Assembly: GCF_000348685.1 (NCBI RefSeq)
Contig: NZ_ANLA01000018.1
Coordinates: forward strand, 1-50,827
Direction: 5' to 3'
DNA from: Xanthomarina gelatinilytica
GTDB lineage: Bacteria; Bacteroidota; Bacteroidia; Flavobacteriales; Flavobacteriaceae
Length of the DNA stretch: 50,827 bases
The notes below the pieces were generated by a model. That model saw only the letters and a program-made list of their open reading frames with translations, was not told where the DNA came from and searched no databases. The first letter of the stretch is position 1, and every line of letters starts with the position of its first letter. The position numbers and the translations under genes were made by a program. Of this stretch, positions 8,948 through 19,492 are shown one piece after another.

Positions 8948-11170
8948 TTAATTAATTTTAATGGAACTGGTTATTTTCAACATGTTTCTACTTATGGCAT
9001 AAAGCCATTGAAGCTGCTCCCAAACCAAATGGAATTCTTGATATTGTCTTTCCAAATGCTTATCTTTTGGATTTAAAAAAATCATATCGTTTATAAGTTG
9101 TTCATTTTCAGAAAGTGCTTTTTGTACCAAGTGAGCAAGTTCTTCAGGAACCTCCTTTTGTAATGTTTTTAATACCAGGCTTAAATAATTATCTATTTTA
9201 TGGGTAGCTTCCTTAAACATCTCTGATGCTTCGGTTGTTGGATGGTTTTGAATGTAGGTACTCAAGGAAGCCAAAGACGACAAAAACGTATGGTTCAATT
9301 CTACCAACTCATAAATTTTATCCAAATGTTTTTGTTTAGATTTTGGTTCTTGAGCCATTCGTTGAAAAGCTGAATTTAAATTGGACGTTTCCAAAAAAGC
9401 TGTTTTCCTGGCTACTTTATAACTGGTTGGAACCTGACCTTTTTGTTCATAATACAAGCCTATCTCATTTAAAAAATCCTTGTTTGCCTGGACACTCATT
9501 TCAATAGTTTCATGGATATCTAGAAAACTCCATGCTGGCCACAAAAACAACATTGCAACATAGGATAATGCTGCTCCCAAAACCGTATCTATAATTCGGT
9601 ATTGAATAACTGTTGAAATATCAGGCTCTATAATCCCGTAAATAAAAACCACACTCAAGGTTATAAACGTTGCAGAAGCTTTGTAATTCCTTTGAACCAT
9701 GGAAAAAGCAATGATTAAAGACCCTATTCCCAACACAGCATAGAGATATGGATTTTGAATAAGTAAAACCATTCCTGCAGCCACAGCGCCTCCTATTAGG
9801 GTTCCAATTATCCTGTCTTTGGAACGAACTTTGGTAAGTCCGTAACTAGGACGCATAATCACGATAATGGTCAAAAGTATCCAATACGGATTTTGAAAAG
9901 CGAAAACATGACCCAATATGTAACCCAAAACTACAGTGACAGCCAATCGCAAGGAATGTTTAAAGATATTGGACTTAAAACTCAAGTTCCTTAACAGGAT
10001 ATTCAAACTGTAATCTTGAGATACAATAAAACGCTTGGATTCATTGGAATCTATAAAGTCTTTGGTATCCATATTTGGATTGCCTAAAAGCCATTTTATC
10101 CGTTTGATTTTTAAGAATTGCCTTTTTTGATATTCCAAATAGTTTTGAAGTATTAAAAAGCCCTCATAATCTGACTTGTTATTGGAGTTTTTTAGGGCTT
10201 CCACTTCTTGTTCCAACCTCTCTAGGTACAAAATCAATTGTTTATTGTTAGGTAATTGCCTTTTATTGTACCTTGTTTTTGAAATAGACTTTAATTGCTT
10301 GGCAACTTCAAAAATAAAATCCTGGAAACTTTTAACATAGTTAGGATGATACTTTAAAAACACATCCATTTTATCATAGTTTACCGGATTTGCAATGGCA
10401 GCTTCCAATATTTCTACAAGCTGAACAAAAACCAATAATCGCTTCCCTTTATAATGCGATAGCCCTGATTTTTTTCTGGACTGAATTAAAATCTCCCGTA
10501 ATGTAGCATGTCGTTCTACCAGTTCGGCCTGTAAATCCAACAGCTTGGCCTGTAATTCGTCCCTGTTAGGCTGAGGACCAACCAGTTTGCCTCTGGTTTC
10601 AAGAAATGCTGCTGTAAGAAGAAAGGTCTCTGCCAAAATCTCTTCGGTGTGCGCTTTCGGATTGATAAAATACCAGATCACCACCAACAACAAATACCAC
10701 AGCCCACCTAAGCCAATTAAAAATGCATATTCATACATTTCCAAGGTCTCGCTTATATGGGCAAAACTCAATACCAAAGCCAACAAACCAGAAAAACTGA
10801 TCAACGAAGCCCTAAATCCATACACTGAAATAAAAGCAATGCTAAAAGTTAAAAATCCAAGCACAGGTATTATCAACCATGTTTGGTAATGTAGGTAGCC
10901 TCCCAAAAAACTCACTATCATAATCAATAAAGCCGAAAGCAAAATACCGTTTATTTTGTGTGTCAATTTTCCACTAACATGACTTGGAGAACACCAAAAA
11001 GCACCAAAACCAATGGCCAAACCTATTTCCAATTGATTGAAAACCAAACCAAAAACTATAGGCAATGTAATGGCTATCCCAATAAGAACAGCTTTTGAGA
11101 AATCGTTGCTTTTTAAAAACTGGAAGAGTTCTTTAATGTTTGTTGAAATAATTTGACTGATTGGCTCCAA
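8948..11170 (-). CDS. FUSC-family (YccS/YhfK-like) membrane protein, probable exporter
   Basis: 740 residues in two membrane blocks, one N-terminal (~25-170) and one central (~385-530), each followed by a long helical cytoplasmic region. This is the layout of the FUSC / aromatic acid exporter-like family. The second block begins HSLRLAVTVVLGYILGH and contains PYWILLTIIVIMRPSYG, typical of FUSC domains. The substrate is unknown. There is no ATG near the start: the frame opens after a stop, and TTG at 11170 (Leu codon read as Met, then EPISQII) is the best start, because the hydrophobic segments begin soon after. It is divergent from the downstream-coordinate gene, with which it shares a 167-bp promoter gap. 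Confidence 0.85.
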   Translation of the reverse strand: MEPISQIISTNIKELFQFLKSNDFSKAVLIGIAITLPIVFGLVFNQLEIGLAIGFGAFWCSPSHVSGKLTHKINGILLSALLIMIVSFLGGYLHYQTWLIIPVLGFLTFSIAFISVYGFRASLISFSGLLALVLSFAHISETLEMYEYAFLIGLGGLWYLLLVVIWYFINPKAHTEEILAETFLLTAAFLETRGKLVGPQPNRDELQAKLLDLQAELVERHATLREILIQSRKKSGLSHYKGKRLLVFVQLVEILEAAIANPVNYDKMDVFLKYHPNYVKSFQDFIFEVAKQLKSISKTRYNKRQLPNNKQLILYLERLEQEVEALKNSNNKSDYEGFLILQNYLEYQKRQFLKIKRIKWLLGNPNMDTKDFIDSNESKRFIVSQDYSLNILLRNLSFKSNIFKHSLRLAVTVVLGYILGHVFAFQNPYWILLTIIVIMRPSYGLTKVRSKDRIIGTLIGGAVAAGMVLLIQNPYLYAVLGIGSLIIAFSMVQRNYKASATFITLSVVFIYGIIEPDISTVIQYRIIDTVLGAALSYVAMLFLWPAWSFLDIHETIEMSVQANKDFLNEIGLYYEQKGQVPTSYKVARKTAFLETSNLNSAFQRMAQEPKSKQKHLDKIYELVELNHTFLSSLASLSTYIQNHPTTEASEMFKEATHKIDNYLSLVLKTLQKEVPEELAHLVQKALSENEQLINDMIFLNPKDKHLERQYQEFHLVWEQLQWLYAISRNMLKITSSIKIN

Positions 11171-11337
11171 AGTAATTTATTAAGCCTCAAAGGTACAATT
11201 TAGCAACCAAACTGAACACTTTTTACAGTTCATATACCTTTAGGGATTATCTGAACAAAAGCATAAAAAAGTGAGTTTAATCGCAATCATGACTTGTGTT
11301 TTTATGTACTTTAGCATGACACAATAATACAAATGGC

Positions 11338-12114
11338 ATGTTTAGACATCAAGGAAAAAGCAGAACATTAAAACACAATATCCATCTGGCAACGATTTTG
11401 TCTTTTGTTGCTGGTTTGGTTAATGTTACTGGCTTTTTATCTTTTAAACAGCTTACAACAAACGTAACAGGGCACTTTGCCCTTTTTGTTAACGATGTGT
11501 CCCATTTCGAATTCTGGAAAGGCACCATATACTTTTTATATATCTTTTCATTTTTATTTGGTTCGTTCACCTCGGCTTTTTTGTTGGAAAAATTTAACGA
11601 GACCAAAAAACTGAATGTTTTTGCGCTTCCAACCCTCATGGAATCCCTTATTTTGATAAGCATAGCCCTTTTAAGTCATGTTACTGGCTTACTAAATCCA
11701 GATCTAGTGGTTTGCATGTTGTTATTTTCCATGGGACTGCAAAATTCTTATGTAACAAAAATTTCAAATGCTGTGGTTAGAACCACGCATTTAACCGGAT
11801 TGTTTACAGATTTGGGCATAGAGCTGTCACAATTACTTTTTCCTATAACAAAACTAAAAAGAAACAGTATTAAAGCTACCATTAAATTACGAGTGTACAT
11901 AATTGGATTTTTCTTTTTAGGAGGCTTGGCAGGTGGCTTTTTCTTCTCTACAATGAATTTAAAATTGAATACCTTACTCATTGGAGCCGCCATTCTTTTA
12001 CTGAGCCTGTTTTACGACGATTTTAGGTTTTGGTATTTAACCTCTAAAAGAAGGCATGTTAAAAAACAGCACTGTCAAAAAGGGCCTCCTAAGCAAGCGA
12101 AAAAAATTAAATAA
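11338..12114 (+). CDS. YoaK-family (DUF1275) membrane protein
   Basis: 258 residues with about six membrane segments. The opening AGLVNVTGFLSF and the motif TTNVTGHFA match the YoaK/DUF1275 family, as do FSMGLQNSYVTKIS and VRTTHLTGLFTDLG in the middle. The role of the family is unknown; transport is presumed. The C-terminus is strongly basic (KRRHVKKQHCQKG...KKIK), longer than the membrane core needs. ATG at 11338 is used; another ATG at 11333 is out of frame. Confidence 0.88.
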   Translation: MFRHQGKSRTLKHNIHLATILSFVAGLVNVTGFLSFKQLTTNVTGHFALFVNDVSHFEFWKGTIYFLYIFSFLFGSFTSAFLLEKFNETKKLNVFALPTLMESLILISIALLSHVTGLLNPDLVVCMLLFSMGLQNSYVTKISNAVVRTTHLTGLFTDLGIELSQLLFPITKLKRNSIKATIKLRVYIIGFFFLGGLAGGFFFSTMNLKLNTLLIGAAILLLSLFYDDFRFWYLTSKRRHVKKQHCQKGPPKQAKKIK

Positions 12115-12204
12115 AATATTGACTGAGGTTTCTTGCTTTTATACTTTAGGTATTTGTAAATTTACTTAAGTTTTTAAACCCAATATTTTAATATCTTATC
12201 CAGT

Positions 12205-13413
12205 ATGAACAGTAACAGATCCTATGGCATTGGTGGTAGTACAGCCGAAACAGAACTTTCCAAATTAAGTGAACCAAGCGTTAAGCCTGCACCTATTAAT
12301 TCCTTAGAATTTCAAAACAGATTGGATAAAGCCTGTCACGCGCTAAAGACAAAAGGCCTAGATGCCTTGTACATTAATGCTGGAACCAATTTGTATTATT
12401 TTACTAACACCACATGGAATCCATCAGAACGTATGGTTGGTGCCTTACTTTTTGCTAACGGACAACTAAAATACATTGTTCCAGAATTTGAAATTGGGAC
12501 TTTTAACGATTATAAAGGCATGGATGGGGAACTTATTGCTTGGGCAGAGCATGAGTCTCCAGTTCAAAAAATATCAGAACATGTTACAGAAGGCATACGA
12601 TTGGCTGTTGATGATTCAACAGCATTTACAATGGTTTCCCGTTTTCAAGAGCATAAAAAATTTAGAATTAGCAGTGCCGAAGAGTTTATTAGGAACATTA
12701 GAATGCTTAAAAGTGAAGCTGAAATTGCGCAAATTCAATATGCCATGGATTTAACCATGCAAGTGCACCAAGCCACAGCTAGGATTTTATCTCCTGGTAT
12801 CAGGACTACCGAAGTAGAGGATTTTATCCATAAAGCCCATCAAAAATTAGGTGTTGCCAGTGGATCTTACTTCTGTATTGTGTTGTTTGGCAAGGATTCC
12901 AGTTTTCCCCATGGCGTAAAAACCCCAAAACCTCTTGAAGAAAACGATATGGTTTTGGTAGATACAGGAGCCAGATACAATGGCTACCTTTCAGACATTA
13001 CCAGGACCTATATTTATGGCGATGCCACACAGAAGCAACAAAACATTTGGGCTAAGGAAAAGGCTGCACAGTTAGCGGCCTTTAAGGCTGCTCAATTAGG
13101 CAATCCTTGTGGGTATATTGATGACCAAGTGCGCGTTCAATTGGAAAAAGACGGACTAGGTCCAGATTATGCGCTTCCAGGTTTACCACACAGAACAGGG
13201 CATGGCATAGGATTGGATATTCATGAACATCCTTATATCTTGAGAGGAAACGATATTTTGCTCCAAACAGGCATGACTTTTAGCATTGAGCCCATGATAG
13301 TGGTTCCTGATGAATTTGGAGTGCGATTGGAAGACCATATTTACATGACCAATAAAGGTCCTAAATGGTTTACTCAACCAGCACATAGTATTGAGAACCC
13401 TTTTGGTGTTTAA
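12205..13413 (+). CDS. M24 metallopeptidase, Xaa-Pro aminopeptidase-like
   Basis: 402 residues: a creatinase-type N-terminal domain (~45-175), then the pita-bread M24 domain (~180-400). All five metal ligands of the dinuclear site are visible: Asp in VLVDTGARY, Asp in LSDITRTY, His in HRTGHGIGLDIHEHP, Glu in TFSIEPMIV, and Glu in VRLEDHI. The family removes N-terminal residues before proline or cleaves proline dipeptides. A non-standard N-terminal lead of ~35 residues precedes the domain and has no signal peptide, so the protein is probably cytoplasmic. It is convergent with the next operon and no strong terminator is seen. Confidence 0.92.
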   Translation: MNSNRSYGIGGSTAETELSKLSEPSVKPAPINSLEFQNRLDKACHALKTKGLDALYINAGTNLYYFTNTTWNPSERMVGALLFANGQLKYIVPEFEIGTFNDYKGMDGELIAWAEHESPVQKISEHVTEGIRLAVDDSTAFTMVSRFQEHKKFRISSAEEFIRNIRMLKSEAEIAQIQYAMDLTMQVHQATARILSPGIRTTEVEDFIHKAHQKLGVASGSYFCIVLFGKDSSFPHGVKTPKPLEENDMVLVDTGARYNGYLSDITRTYIYGDATQKQQNIWAKEKAAQLAAFKAAQLGNPCGYIDDQVRVQLEKDGLGPDYALPGLPHRTGHGIGLDIHEHPYILRGNDILLQTGMTFSIEPMIVVPDEFGVRLEDHIYMTNKGPKWFTQPAHSIENPFGV

Positions 13414-13451
13414 AAAAAAACAAAGTAGTCTCTTTAGTGTTGGCATTTTAT

Positions 13452-16400
13452 TTAGAAACCAAATCCCAAACCAAATGCTACCCGAACACCATCAGTAGAA
13501 TGAAAGGCTCCAATATTTGCAGACAAGACCTCTATGGCATTAATAAAGAAACCTCCTCCATAGGTATTATGCCATTTTTTTGAACTGTCATTTTCCAGCC
13601 AAACCCTACCATAGTCAAAACTCCCATATATTCCCATTCTTATGGGAATGACAGGTGTTTTGATACGACTGAAACTATAACGTAAATCGGTGTTTTGGTA
13701 AAGGGAGTTTTTTGCTGTAAAACGTTGGTTCCTAAAACCACGAAGACCATCTTCCCCTCCTATGGATGCTGCCTGATAAAATTCATATCCATTTCCAAAA
13801 TTAATATGGGTTTTTACTTTTGATGCCAAAACCAAACGGCCTGAAGGGTTCAATTTTCTTGCTATTCCCAACTCTGTAATAAGATAACCAAAGTTGCGAT
13901 TGCTCACTTCCAAATTATCTTTAAAACCTGCTTCCAAAGAAAAGAGCAATCCATTGGTTGGGTAGGCCTTACTATCGGAATTGGAATAATCAAATCTGGC
14001 ATTAAGCCCTATAAAGTGCTCTTCATCAAACAAATATTCCGGAAGTATATCAGTATTGGATACATAGCGGTTATCTGCATCATGGATTTCATTCACTTCA
14101 TAACTCAATCCAAATTGAATGATGCTTCCTCGTTTGGAATTCCAGATCAATTGTGGACTAATGGTAAACATTCTGGTTTTAACACGATTGTAATCCATTC
14201 CAAATTCTTCATCAAAATTTTTGGTTTCATTTCCATAACCAAAGAAATTAATGCTGTAATTTGGACTCTGAAAGTGTGATTGTAAGCCAAAATTCAAATT
14301 ACCAACCACATTGGCAAACTCGCCTTTGTAATTTAACTCATAACCATGGGTTGCAAAATAATAGGCTCCTTTTATTTGGTGCTGCGATGTAAACGGATTG
14401 CGTTCAAATCCGTAAACTGTATAAGTATTGATGAACCCAAGTTTTAGTCCATCGTCTGGGTTGGCTCCCAAAAGAGGCAAAATTTGATTGGTGTTGTTCC
14501 TTATTTTTCTATAATCAAATACATTGGTGTTATAATCATCTGTTAATTTAATTCTAGCTTTTGTTGCTTGGGATAAATTGTTGTTTTTCGATTTGTAATC
14601 GTATATCACAATGTTTTTACCATGTGTTACTTTATAATCGTCGTTGTTTTGTCCCCCAATCAGACGAATTTTAATTTTGGACACCTGTCCTTGCACGTCA
14701 AAACTATCATCATCATCCAAACCGTAAATCCAAATTTCCTTGGTTGCATTTGCTTGGTAGATTTTATGATGAAATCGGTCCTTAATGGTGTCGTCCTTTT
14801 TTCGATACATGGACACTTCCACAGTTCCTTTATCCAATGCTTTTACAAGAATATAATCATCTTTATTGGTGGCTGTTAAAACAGCATGTTTGCGAATAAG
14901 TTTAAGGTACCTATCAGCTATTTGTTGTAGGTTTTTACGTCTTTGCTTTAAAATGCCTTTAATGGTTACAAGGGTATTGGCATCTACTTCCTTTGGCATG
15001 GAATTAAAAGCCTCATCAATGACCTCATCTGTTATTTGGGATTGAATTGCCTGTACTTGCTCATCCCAATCAGATGAATTGGAATTTGTTATAAATGCAA
15101 CATCCAAAGGAAACACAGACACATTAAAGCCTTTCACATCTTTTAAATCTGGTTCGTATTTCCTAAACTTTCTGGCTGCTGGAATAAGTGCCACGCCTGC
15201 TCCAAACAAAAATCCATCGGACATTTTAGAAAAAGCCAAATCCCTATCCCGAGGCAAAGGCTTATAAACTGTTTTATTGTCTTCCTCAAAAACCATCCAA
15301 CGCCATTGGTCTTGATGTCTGTCGGCATCTCCTATGAGCATATCAAACAAACGCGCTTTTATAAATTCTTGTTCATCGATCACCTTGGATTCGTCACTAA
15401 GCACCTCTGCCAGCATATCGACGGTATTTACTATCTCTCCCGTAAAATTCCCAGTGGCCAATTCTAAATGCCCATCAGAAGCATGTTCTTCTAAAAGATA
15501 CAGCTCGTCTCCAAAATCCTCATTATACAAACCTAAAGCATCCTGCTTGGGGATGTAGTACAGTTTAGGGTTTAAATGCGATAAATTAATGGCATCTGAT
15601 AAGGTGGCTAGTGTAAAAGGCGCGTAAGGGTGTGCTCCTGTAAAAACATCTTCTATCAAACCTTCGGAAGCTGTATTTTTAAATTGTCCTTCAACATATT
15701 GATCTTTAAATATAGCGGCTTGCAAAAATTGATCTGCTTGTTTTTTCATGGCACGCATCACATAACGTTTTCCATCTGATGCCTGCAAATGCAAGGTTTT
15801 GGACTGTGTACCTCCTCCTTTTCTAATAGGTTTTAATCCACCCATCAACGTATCTAAATAAACCACTTTTGCCGAAATAGCTTGGCTGTAATCCGCTCGA
15901 TACCTTTCTCCCCAAAGAAATTTATAGAAGCCTGATTTATCGGTTTCGTTTAACGAATAAATGGAAGCACTAATGGAATCCAAATCAATTTTTGGATAAG
16001 TGGTTTTACCTATGGTTTTGGGTTTTATAATTTGTTTGTAGAACTCGACTTGTTGGGTGTTTGAATTTACAAACTGTACATCTACTGCCTTTTCTTTGCT
16101 AATATTCAACAAGGCATAACCTGGAACTGCATGTCCATAATTATTGGAATTACGCATTCTAACGGGTGTTGTTTTAGAACCAGCACCACTTATTACCTGA
16201 ACCACATTATCAAATTCCAGGTATTGTAAGCTATGTTCATGCCCTGAAAGGAAAATAACCTGTTCGTTTTGTTGAGCTACAGCTATGAGATTTTTTCTTA
16301 ATTCGTTATAAAACTGATTTGACAAATCGGCATTGACAATACCACTTGTGGATCTAATTACATTTTTTATGGTCCCTAAAATAGGTACAGGACTCAAGTG

Positions 16401-17117
16401 CTCCTTAGCATCATACCTTCCATTGTGAGGGCCTTCGCTATGCATGGGATGATGAATGGCTACCAAAGTAATTTTTCCTCGGGCCTTTTTTATTTCGCTT
16501 CTAAATTCGTCCAGAAAATCTTCCCTGGTTTTTATGTCGCAATCTTCATTCATGGTAGGATGCCTATTCCAATTGGTAATGTACCAATGAGAATCCACTA
16601 TCAGCAAAACGGTATCTTCGTTTAATTTTACTTTTTCAATAGGACAGCCATTTTCCGGTTGAAACGTGTTTTTGCCCAAAGCCTCTTCCACCATTTTTTC
16701 TTGTAGTTTTAAACCTTTTAATCCACTGTACCAATCGTGGTTTCCTGGAATAAAATACACCTGACCAGGAAAGGTTTTGGCAACATGTAATTGAAGGTTT
16801 AAGGCTGTTTTGGCATCTTGAATCGCTTTGTCTCCTTCTAAGGGAATGCCTTTTGGATAAATATTATCCCCCAAAAATAAAAGCAAGTCGTTTTTGTCTG
16901 CTTGATTAAATTGCTTTTCAAGACTGGTTAAGGCTTTAGGAGCCGTTCCGTCTGGGTTTGGCATTCCTGCATCTCCTATTAAAAAAACATTGGTGGTTTC
17001 TTGATCTATACCAACAAGTTGGTTTTGCTTGACATTAGGGTTATATGGCTTGTAGGTAGCACAACTGCTAACAATCCATCCCATTAACAGTAAACTTCCA
17101 AAAATGCTTTTTGTCAT
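13452..17117 (-). CDS. Lipoprotein fusion: metallophosphoesterase, kinase-like region, BamA-like outer-membrane barrel
   Basis: 1221 residues. The N-terminus is a lipoprotein signal (MGWIVSSC then ATYKP). Residues ~44-345 form a calcineurin-type metallophosphoesterase with every motif present: GDAG, GDNIYP, GNHDW, HHPMHS, GHEHS. Residues ~430-700 are a separate region with LFDMLIGDADRHQDQWRW (~590-607) and PRDRDLAF (~620), resembling the catalytic loop and metal site of HipA/FAM20-like atypical kinases (inference). Residues ~900-1221 look like an Omp85/BamA surface-antigen barrel (GGEDGLRGFRNQRF, DYGRVW, ending GLGFGF). Known relatives are annotated metallophosphoesterase or BamA/TamA-family proteins. 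It is last of a three-gene operon, 15 bases after the GAF gene. Confidence 0.85.
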   Translation of the reverse strand: MTKSIFGSLLLMGWIVSSCATYKPYNPNVKQNQLVGIDQETTNVFLIGDAGMPNPDGTAPKALTSLEKQFNQADKNDLLLFLGDNIYPKGIPLEGDKAIQDAKTALNLQLHVAKTFPGQVYFIPGNHDWYSGLKGLKLQEKMVEEALGKNTFQPENGCPIEKVKLNEDTVLLIVDSHWYITNWNRHPTMNEDCDIKTREDFLDEFRSEIKKARGKITLVAIHHPMHSEGPHNGRYDAKEHLSPVPILGTIKNVIRSTSGIVNADLSNQFYNELRKNLIAVAQQNEQVIFLSGHEHSLQYLEFDNVVQVISGAGSKTTPVRMRNSNNYGHAVPGYALLNISKEKAVDVQFVNSNTQQVEFYKQIIKPKTIGKTTYPKIDLDSISASIYSLNETDKSGFYKFLWGERYRADYSQAISAKVVYLDTLMGGLKPIRKGGGTQSKTLHLQASDGKRYVMRAMKKQADQFLQAAIFKDQYVEGQFKNTASEGLIEDVFTGAHPYAPFTLATLSDAINLSHLNPKLYYIPKQDALGLYNEDFGDELYLLEEHASDGHLELATGNFTGEIVNTVDMLAEVLSDESKVIDEQEFIKARLFDMLIGDADRHQDQWRWMVFEEDNKTVYKPLPRDRDLAFSKMSDGFLFGAGVALIPAARKFRKYEPDLKDVKGFNVSVFPLDVAFITNSNSSDWDEQVQAIQSQITDEVIDEAFNSMPKEVDANTLVTIKGILKQRRKNLQQIADRYLKLIRKHAVLTATNKDDYILVKALDKGTVEVSMYRKKDDTIKDRFHHKIYQANATKEIWIYGLDDDDSFDVQGQVSKIKIRLIGGQNNDDYKVTHGKNIVIYDYKSKNNNLSQATKARIKLTDDYNTNVFDYRKIRNNTNQILPLLGANPDDGLKLGFINTYTVYGFERNPFTSQHQIKGAYYFATHGYELNYKGEFANVVGNLNFGLQSHFQSPNYSINFFGYGNETKNFDEEFGMDYNRVKTRMFTISPQLIWNSKRGSIIQFGLSYEVNEIHDADNRYVSNTDILPEYLFDEEHFIGLNARFDYSNSDSKAYPTNGLLFSLEAGFKDNLEVSNRNFGYLITELGIARKLNPSGRLVLASKVKTHINFGNGYEFYQAASIGGEDGLRGFRNQRFTAKNSLYQNTDLRYSFSRIKTPVIPIRMGIYGSFDYGRVWLENDSSKKWHNTYGGGFFINAIEVLSANIGAFHSTDGVRVAFGLGFGF

Positions 17118-17132
17118 AGTTGATACTTGCTT

Positions 17133-19472
17133 TTAAACCGTTTCTATATCCTCTAAGGTGAAGATACTGGATACTTTTTGTAAGTCTTTATTTAAATCCA
17201 CGCGAATGGCCTTGAGACCACTGGCTCCTTGAAGTTCTTCCAGTTCCACGATTTCCATATGTTTACCAACATAGTTTTTGGCTTGCAGGAATTGAAAATA
17301 GGCTACATATTCACGTTCTATAGCTGTACTTGAATAAACCACACACAGTTTATGAGGTTGGGTTAAACGTTCGTTGGTGTTTTTAATATGCGCTTTATCT
17401 ATACGCTTTTTTATCATTTCATAACGCACATTATAGGCGCCATCCACATCAAATTGTTTTTCGTCAATTCGGTAACGAATCGTTATGGGAACATCATAAG
17501 CCAATATCAAAGAAGCAACTTCCAGTTGTAGGGGAAATTCTTTTTGTTTTTCATAATACATGGCTTCCATCTCGCAAGTTACCTGAAGCTGCCATAAACG
17601 CAAATTGTACAGAACCGTTGGATGATATTTTAAATGTTTGGTAATGGATTGCCCAACATATAAATTGTGCTCGATGCCATCTGTATTGAATTTTTCAAAA
17701 TAATGTGGAAAAATCTCTTGAGCTTTTGCTTGTTGTTTTTCCAAGAATGCCGACAAAGCCTTATTGCCCATGTTAATGGTCTCATCGTAGGCCTTTCTGG
17801 CGTCGTAAAGGCTATTGGTAGTCTTGTCTATAGCTTGAAGAAACGCCATTAAATCCTTTTTATTTTTGGATTGACTTTGAAAATGTTCAAACAAAGGTAT
17901 GAGTTGTTTTTGAAAAAACTGATTGATTTCCTGTTCTGAATTGGTATGGAAATGTTCCTTTATTTCAAATAAATAATTGTCTATTTGAAAAATCAATTGC
18001 TCGTAAAACGGCAAATTAATATTGGTTCTATCTATAAGGATCTGTTTGCTTACTTCCAATTGTTTGGTTAAATCCAATTGGATTGCCTCGTTTCTGGCAT
18101 GCGATGAACTCACCACATCCACTTGACCAAATAGGGGAATGACATCTTTAAATACAATTTCATGAAAAACCGGATTTTCCCCAAAGTTTCTTTCCTGAAT
18201 ATACTGTCTGGCTTCTTCCTCAAAACGCCATTGAACTGATGGATGAATGGCTGTACATTCTTGTTGTATTACAGCACTAATTTCGTTTTGATATTCTGAA
18301 AACGTGCGTCTGGAATAACTTAAAATAAATGGCATAATGGTATCTAACTTTACCATGTTAATGGCATTTAACTGGTTTGGCTTAAATGCTGCCAATTCCA
18401 CAATAAAACCCAATTCCCCATTAATGGGAATAGGAATTAAAGCCACACTTTTCAAGCCTCTTTCCAATAAAATTTTACTTAACCTGTTCCCTTTGGTTTG
18501 TTTGTGATAGGTTTCAACATTTGCAATAATGGACGGTTTACAGTCTTTAAACAATTCGTTGTTGATATGGGAGCAGGCGTATTTTCCAACAGACATATGT
18601 TCATCTGGCAATAGGGTAAGCATATCAAAATTCTTGTCAAAAGGTGGCGTAATCATGTTTTCTAACACGCTATAACTTCCAACTTGTAAATCTGGAATAT
18701 TGAAGATGCGCCTAATGTCCTGAAGAAGGTGTTGAAAACTTTCTGTGTTGGGTTCAATTAAGTGCGTTTTAAAATCGTCTATTCGTTCATCTAAAGAGGT
18801 GTCAATGAGCGTAACCAATCCAAAACCTTCAATGGTCCAAGAGTTTTTGGGGAAATACTTTTCCCAAATTTCAAATTTATCGGCATGGCTCAATAATTCA
18901 TCCAATATGTCTGGAGTAATGTCTATGGCGTTCTTGTTGGGATAGATATCAATAAAATCGGCATTAAAAACAACACGATAGCGCTTTCTGTCTCCATTTT
19001 TATCTATAACAGACAAGGTTTTTGGTCTTTCAAAATCTACTTGATATTTGTAATACACATTAAGTATAATGGCATAGATAAACAAATCGAAAGAGTCTTC
19101 ATAGTCCTTGTACAGATCATGAAAAATATTGTTGTCTGTTTTTGCATTGTTAATGATATTTTGCAGTCTGGTGCTGCAATAAATCACATCGTTGGTATAG
19201 GGTGTTACAGCTGCTTTTATTTCGTTTTGCGTTAAAGCTGTTGGAAATATAAACGACATGACTTGATCTAGTATGTCTTTGTGTTTAAAAAAATCTTCTT
19301 TTGAGTCTGTGCCTAACGTTAAAACAGGATGTGCATCAAACAATTCCAAAGCTTGTTTAGCTTGAGTTTGCACACTGGAGTTGTTGGAGGAACTTATCAA
19401 GTCTTCAAACTTTTCCTTCAACAAACGCAAAGACATAATAACTTTAAAAGGTCCTGTATTTTTTATTCTCAT
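17133..19472 (-). CDS. GAF-domain protein, function unknown
   Basis: 779 residues, no signal peptide or membrane span, so probably cytoplasmic. A GAF-like domain fits residues ~270-410 (EHMSVGKYACSHINNELF, SVALIPIPINGELGFIVELAA). Flanking regions are helical, and the C-terminal ~120 residues form another conserved-looking block (YDVPITIRYRIDEKQFDVDG). GAF domains commonly bind cyclic nucleotides or other small ligands. No kinase, cyclase or phosphodiesterase output domain was recognised. It lies 20 bases after the HD/Pycsar-like gene and 15 before the phosphoesterase-barrel gene, so all three are probably cotranscribed. A start at Met13 (MSLRLLKEKF) is possible. Confidence 0.75.
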   Translation of the reverse strand: MRIKNTGPFKVIMSLRLLKEKFEDLISSSNNSSVQTQAKQALELFDAHPVLTLGTDSKEDFFKHKDILDQVMSFIFPTALTQNEIKAAVTPYTNDVIYCSTRLQNIINNAKTDNNIFHDLYKDYEDSFDLFIYAIILNVYYKYQVDFERPKTLSVIDKNGDRKRYRVVFNADFIDIYPNKNAIDITPDILDELLSHADKFEIWEKYFPKNSWTIEGFGLVTLIDTSLDERIDDFKTHLIEPNTESFQHLLQDIRRIFNIPDLQVGSYSVLENMITPPFDKNFDMLTLLPDEHMSVGKYACSHINNELFKDCKPSIIANVETYHKQTKGNRLSKILLERGLKSVALIPIPINGELGFIVELAAFKPNQLNAINMVKLDTIMPFILSYSRRTFSEYQNEISAVIQQECTAIHPSVQWRFEEEARQYIQERNFGENPVFHEIVFKDVIPLFGQVDVVSSSHARNEAIQLDLTKQLEVSKQILIDRTNINLPFYEQLIFQIDNYLFEIKEHFHTNSEQEINQFFQKQLIPLFEHFQSQSKNKKDLMAFLQAIDKTTNSLYDARKAYDETINMGNKALSAFLEKQQAKAQEIFPHYFEKFNTDGIEHNLYVGQSITKHLKYHPTVLYNLRLWQLQVTCEMEAMYYEKQKEFPLQLEVASLILAYDVPITIRYRIDEKQFDVDGAYNVRYEMIKKRIDKAHIKNTNERLTQPHKLCVVYSSTAIEREYVAYFQFLQAKNYVGKHMEIVELEELQGASGLKAIRVDLNKDLQKVSSIFTLEDIETV

Positions 19473-19492
19473 TAGCCTGTTTGTATTTTGTG

